Source: Fusibacter sp. A1 (GTDB lineage Bacteria; Bacillota; Clostridia; Peptostreptococcales; Acidaminobacteraceae). Taken from it: 64,000 nt of DNA. Shown one piece after another: positions 60,543-64,000 of the stretch. Position numbers and translations under genes: made by a program. The stretch lies in the NCBI RefSeq assembly GCF_004125825.1, contig NZ_QQWI01000007.1, positions 1 to 64,000 on the forward strand, given 5' to 3'. Positions within the stretch are counted from its first letter, which is position 1, and each line of letters opens with the position of its first letter. A model generated the notes under the pieces. It was not told the origin of the DNA, ran no database searches, and saw nothing but the letters and a program-made list of their open reading frames with translations.

Positions 60543-60731
60543 GCACCTCTTCACAATACCCCAAATTAGTTATTTTCAAATGAAAATTTGGGGTATGTTG
60601 GCCGGTGGGGCGGCGCAAATGAGAAAAATTTGCGCGAGCACCTCTTCGCAATACCTAAAATTAAATATTTCTAAATGAAAATTTTAGGTATACTGGCCGG
60701 TGGGGCGGCGCAAATTGGGATACATTTGCGC
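60543..60731 (-). repeat. Two tandem copies of a 93-94 bp two-hairpin element
   Basis: Copies at 60543-60635 and 60638-60731. Each has (i) a 12-bp stem, ATACCCCAAATT / AATTTGGGGTAT in one and ATACCTAAAATT / AATTTTAGGTAT in the other, and (ii) an 8-bp stem GCGCAAAT / ATTTGCGC with different loops, separated by the GC-rich TGGCCGGTGGGGCG. The two stem changes are compensatory. The right copy ends on the first base of the relA stop codon triplet, filling the relA-dtd gap. It may be an RNA element in the transcript or a small repeat; no function is known to me. Confidence 0.85.
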
Positions 60732-62911
60732 TAACCAGTGACCCTCTTTACATCTATAACCTCTGGCATTGATTTGAATTTGTTGATGATTTTCGTTAAC
60801 TGTTCGGTGTTTTGGATTTCTAGGTTTAGGTTGATTAGGGCGATGCCGTCTTTGGTTCTTCTTGCGTTGACGCCGTTGACGGTTACGCGTGTTTCTGCCA
60901 TTAGCATCGTGATTTCAGATAATAGTCCTTTTCTGTCAGGAGCGACAATCTGAACCTCCGAATTGTAGGAGACCACTTCATCCTTAGCCCAAGACACTTC
61001 GATGTATCTGTTTCTTGCCTCTTCGTTTGTCTCTAGGTTGGAACAGTCCATCTGATGCACTGTAACTCCCCTGCCTCTTGTTATATACCCGATGATCCTG
61101 TCACCAGGAACAGGGCTGCAGCATTTGGCGAATCTGACAATCGTATTTTCGATACCTTCAACGATAATCCCTTGGTTGCCTTTAGGTTCTTTCTTATTCA
61201 CTTTTTTAAAGTCGTGTTCTTCAAGGCTTACGCTTTGGTTCTCACGCTTTTTCTTTTCTTCTTCGCGGTAAAGCTCTCTTAACTTAGGGATTACCTGACC
61301 AGTTAAAATTCCACCGTAACCCACAGACGCATAGAGGTCTTCAAGCGACTTCACAGTCAAGCGTTTAAGGATAATCTCTTGCCATTCACTTTTTAAAAAG
61401 TCTTTAAACTGGAATCCGTTTCGTCTGATTTCACGCTCGAGCATTTCCTTGCCCTTTTCGACGTTTTCTTCACGACGTTCTTTTTTAAACCAGTGTTTTA
61501 TCTTATTTTTAGCTTCAGAGCTCTTTACAAATTTAAGCCAGTCACGGCTCGGTCCCGAAGCGGTCTTACTTGTTATGATTTCAACGATCTTTCCGTTTTC
61601 AAGCACAAAGTTGAGCGGTACGATTCTACCATCCACTTTGGCGCCAATACAGCGGTTACCGACAGCCGAGTGAATCTTATAGGCAAAATCAACCGGTGTC
61701 GAACCTGTAGGCAGCTCCACGACTTTCCCCTGAGGGGTAAACACGTAAACCTGATTCGAGAACAGATCAAACTTAAGCGTATCCATAAATTCTTCAGGAG
61801 ATTCGATATCCTTTTGCACTTCCATCATCTGACGAAGCCACGCAAGTTTATCGTCGATATTAGTAACGCTGTTCTCATCGCCCTCTTTGTACTTCCAGTG
61901 GGCTGCGATACCGTACTCGGCAATCCGATGCATCTCGGCAGTCCTGATCTGAATTTCAAAAGGATCACCAATGCCGCTGATCACTGTCGTATGCAGCGAC
62001 TGATACATGTTTTGCTTAGGCATTGCGATATAGTCTTTAAATCTACCGGGTATGGGTTTCCAAAGCGTGTGCACAATCCCTAGTACGCCGTAGCAGTCTT
62101 TCACGCTGTCAACAATGACACGTACTGCTGTGATATCGAATATCTCATTAAAGTTCTTATGCTGGTAGACCATCTTCTTATAGATTGAGTAAAAGTTCTT
62201 AGGTCTTCCGTAAATCTCGGCTCTGATGTCCACTTCGCCTAGTTCACGTTTAAGGGAATCGATCACATCAGTGATATAGGCTTCGCGTTCAGAACGCTTT
62301 TTGTTCACCTTGGCCACAAGGTCATAATAACCCTCTGGGTCGATATAAAGCAGACTAAGGTCTTCTAGTTCCCATTTGATCTTAAAGATACCAAGTCGAT
62401 GGGCTATCGGAGCGTATATTTCAAGCGTCTCCCTAGCCTTCTCGCGCTTCTTGTCGTCGGTCATAAACTTTAACGTACGGATATTATGGAGCCTGTCGGC
62501 AAGCTTGATCAGAATAACCCTAATATCTTCAGCCATCGCCAAAAACATCTTTCTAAGGTTCTCAGCCTCAAACTCCTCTTTCGTCTCATAATGAATCTTA
62601 CCAAGCTTCGTGACACCGTCTACAAGCTGAGCGACCGTTGTGCCAAACCGTTCTGCAATCTGATCGAACGTGTAGTCCGTATCCTCGATAACATCATGCA
62701 AAAGACCCGAAATGAGAGTATCCTGATCCATTTCGAGTTCAGCCAGAATAAGCGTAACTTCTGCAGGGTGAATAAAGTAGGGTTCACCCGATTTGCGAAA
62801 CTGACCCGCATGAGCCTGCTCGCCAAAAGCATACGCATTTTTCATCGCTTCTATATCAACACCGTTCAAATGAAGTGCTTCTAATTTTTCTATAAAAAGC
62901 TCTTGTGTCAA
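60731..62911 (-). CDS. relA: Bifunctional (p)ppGpp synthetase/hydrolase, RelA/SpoT
   Basis: 726 residues starting at TTG 62911 (AGGTGATG upstream; the nearby ATG is out of frame). HD hydrolase domain with H48, HDVIED around 72-77, a synthetase domain (KPKNFYSIYKKM-type segment at GRPKNFYSIYKKM), TGS domain (VYVFTPQGKVVELPTGSTPV) and a C-terminal ACT domain. Both activities appear intact, so it makes and degrades the stringent-response alarmone. Its gene ends flush with the repeat element before dtd. Confidence 0.96.
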   Translation of the reverse strand: MTQELFIEKLEALHLNGVDIEAMKNAYAFGEQAHAGQFRKSGEPYFIHPAEVTLILAELEMDQDTLISGLLHDVIEDTDYTFDQIAERFGTTVAQLVDGVTKLGKIHYETKEEFEAENLRKMFLAMAEDIRVILIKLADRLHNIRTLKFMTDDKKREKARETLEIYAPIAHRLGIFKIKWELEDLSLLYIDPEGYYDLVAKVNKKRSEREAYITDVIDSLKRELGEVDIRAEIYGRPKNFYSIYKKMVYQHKNFNEIFDITAVRVIVDSVKDCYGVLGIVHTLWKPIPGRFKDYIAMPKQNMYQSLHTTVISGIGDPFEIQIRTAEMHRIAEYGIAAHWKYKEGDENSVTNIDDKLAWLRQMMEVQKDIESPEEFMDTLKFDLFSNQVYVFTPQGKVVELPTGSTPVDFAYKIHSAVGNRCIGAKVDGRIVPLNFVLENGKIVEIITSKTASGPSRDWLKFVKSSEAKNKIKHWFKKERREENVEKGKEMLEREIRRNGFQFKDFLKSEWQEIILKRLTVKSLEDLYASVGYGGILTGQVIPKLRELYREEEKKKRENQSVSLEEHDFKKVNKKEPKGNQGIIVEGIENTIVRFAKCCSPVPGDRIIGYITRGRGVTVHQMDCSNLETNEEARNRYIEVSWAKDEVVSYNSEVQIVAPDRKGLLSEITMLMAETRVTVNGVNARRTKDGIALINLNLEIQNTEQLTKIINKFKSMPEVIDVKRVTG

Positions 62912-63105
62912 AACATCACCTACTCAACCGTTGTACGCCTTGATTCTCCTCGATGTAAATGCAATCAATGGCTTATCTATTTAGATTATCCTACTATTAT
63001 AACGCAAGAAAGCAGTATAAACAATTACGTGTTCGTAATTAGTGTGATATTCGCATTTTGTCACAGTTATTTTGATCGTCTACTATTTTTTAAATGCTGA
63101 TTTAT

Positions 63106-63134
63106 TTAAAAAGGCCATCATTTCTGATGGCCTT
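63106..63134 (-). terminator. Terminator of right-edge gene
   Basis: AAGGCCATCA / TGATGGCCTT perfect 10-bp stem with loop TTTC (GAAA on the transcribed strand), then TTTTTAAATAAA on the minus strand. Confidence 0.88.
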
Positions 63135-63141
63135 CAAACAA

Positions 63142-64000
63142 CTATTTCTTTTTGCTTTTTGAGTTGTTGCCTTTTGATTTTGATTCTTTTTCTTTTTCTT
63201 TGACTTTTGGCTCATCATCTTCATCTTCAACGATAGATGCGTCTTCAACAATCGCTTCTTCAGATTCGTCAGCGTCTTCAACGATCAACGCCTTGTTTTC
63301 TTTAATCGCCTTTTGAATTTCTTTAACGGATAATGTCGAACCCTCTTCTAGGTCAAACTCTCCTGCAAATACTGCGATAAGTTTTTCAAGCAAGTTCATT
63401 TTACCAGCAGTGATGCCGTATTTTTCAGCACTTGCAAATCTTTCAGCGTTAGGATTGTCGCCTTCTTCTTCAGTTGCTTCAACCAATTGGCCTAGCTCTT
63501 CGTTTAAGCCTTCGATAGTGGCATTCGCTTCAGCAATCAGTGTTTCAAGTGCCGCGATTTCTTCTACGCTTAAAGTCGTGTCTTCGTTTGCAAGCAATGC
63601 TTTGTTGGCTTCGATTTGAGCGTTAAGTTCCTCAAGCTGTAGGTTGATCGCATCAATCGCAAGTTGATTCTCATCAGCAGGCACTTCTTCAGCAGTCAAC
63701 TCTTCAAGCTCTAGGTAAAATGCGTCGATTTCAGCAGTTAGTGCTGTAATCTCGCCTTCTAAAAGCGTTTTATCTTCATCAGATAGTACTATTGTTTCAT
63801 CATTAAGTTTTGCAACCGCTTCTTGCAGATAACCTTCAAACTCTTCAATCTTAGTTTCAAGTGCTGCTATAGCTGCTTCTTTTTCTGCTGCCGCCGCTGC
63901 TTCAGCTTCTAATGCAGCCTGTTCTTCAGTAACTACCTCATCGGCAGCTTCTACAACCGTACCGTCGACCGGTACCTTGACTTCTTCAACACCGTCTGCA
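63142..64000 (-). CDS. Acidic coiled-coil protein with basic tail, 5' end outside window
   Basis: Open to the right edge, so the N-terminus is missing; about 285 residues are visible. They are very rich in Glu, Ala and Leu, with helical heptad-like stretches (EAEAAAAAEKEAAIAALETK; LEELNAQIEANKALLANED) and an acidic block, then a Lys/Ser-rich end (KEKESKSKGNNSKSKKK). It could be a structural or surface-associated coiled-coil protein. The apparent start at 63699 is an internal TTG, not a real start. No family recognised. Confidence 0.7.
   Translation of the reverse strand, partial: ADGVEEVKVPVDGTVVEAADEVVTEEQAALEAEAAAAAEKEAAIAALETKIEEFEGYLQEAVAKLNDETIVLSDEDKTLLEGEITALTAEIDAFYLELEELTAEEVPADENQLAIDAINLQLEELNAQIEANKALLANEDTTLSVEEIAALETLIAEANATIEGLNEELGQLVEATEEEGDNPNAERFASAEKYGITAGKMNLLEKLIAVFAGEFDLEEGSTLSVKEIQKAIKENKALIVEDADESEEAIVEDASIVEDEDDEPKVKEKEKESKSKGNNSKSKKK

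Noticed and set aside
60478-60651. N-terminal extension of Dtd to 60651
   Set aside because: It translates the tandem hairpin element and the A-rich leader; MRAVVQRV is the standard Dtd start and has an RBS.

Overview
The window looks like chromosome of a low-to-moderate GC, anaerobic Gram-positive bacterium (Clostridia; a Peptostreptococcales/Fusibacter-like amino-acid fermenter is my best guess). The basis is AGGAGG-type ribosome binding sites before nearly every gene, an LPXTG surface protein, a lysine riboswitch, a T-box before aspS, the oxygen-sensitive ferredoxin-linked 2-oxoacid oxidoreductase, and the complete B12-dependent ornithine fermentation cluster. No rRNA, tRNA, CRISPR, intact insertion sequence or phage is visible. 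The genus is inference only.

Layout. 1-2.8 kb: two paralogous secreted surface proteins with low-complexity Thr-rich repeats (one cut by the window edge, one ending in LPKTG). 3.2-6.6 kb: a UbiA/MenA-type prenyltransferase divergent from a three-gene NMT1-type ABC importer. 6.8-19.9 kb: a mosaic of single genes (LysE exporter, aldo/keto reductase with ferredoxin domain, hydrolase, TetR plus flavin reductase, lysine-riboswitch-controlled NhaC-family transporter, a small membrane protein and its deleted paralog, methyltransferase, acetyltransferases). 20.2-25.7 kb: TPR-EAL c-di-GMP phosphodiesterase, a LysR regulator and a korDABC-type oxidoreductase operon. 25.8-40.9 kb: an accessory-looking stretch with MarR/flavodoxin, four of the window's six GNAT acetyltransferases, VanW, nucleotidyltransferase, chromate transporter, metallophosphoesterase, a DMT exporter with a histidine-rich tail, SDR and two HTH-TPR regulators.

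41-52 kb: rarA, then the ornithine cluster on the minus strand, transcribed ord-ortA-ortB-oraS-oraE-(GlmL-like)-orr. L-ornithine is racemised (Orr), converted to 2,4-diaminopentanoate (OraSE), oxidised (Ord) and cleaved with CoA to alanine and acetyl-CoA (OrtAB). A sigma-54 activator gene sits just upstream. A near-perfect -24/-12 promoter and two identical 14-bp palindromes, likely activator sites, lie between it and ord. A terminator hairpin separates the catalytic genes from the accessory pair, and a small palindromic element sits between ord and ortA.

52-64 kb: housekeeping genes on the minus strand (UDPGP-type pyrophosphorylase, glyA, RseC-like, T-box-aspS, hemZ, MBL hydrolase, dtd, relA/spoT) and a truncated acidic coiled-coil gene at the right edge. 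Between relA and dtd lie two tandem copies of a ~93-bp element with two hairpins each, whose copies differ by compensatory changes. With the sigma-54 control region, this is the most interesting unexplained structure here.

Decayed sequence is frequent: a hydrolase remnant near 6.7 kb, a paralog with a 199-bp frameshifting deletion near 10 kb, a MATE-like tail near 39.8 kb and two possible short coding remnants (1.2 kb, 18.5 kb).
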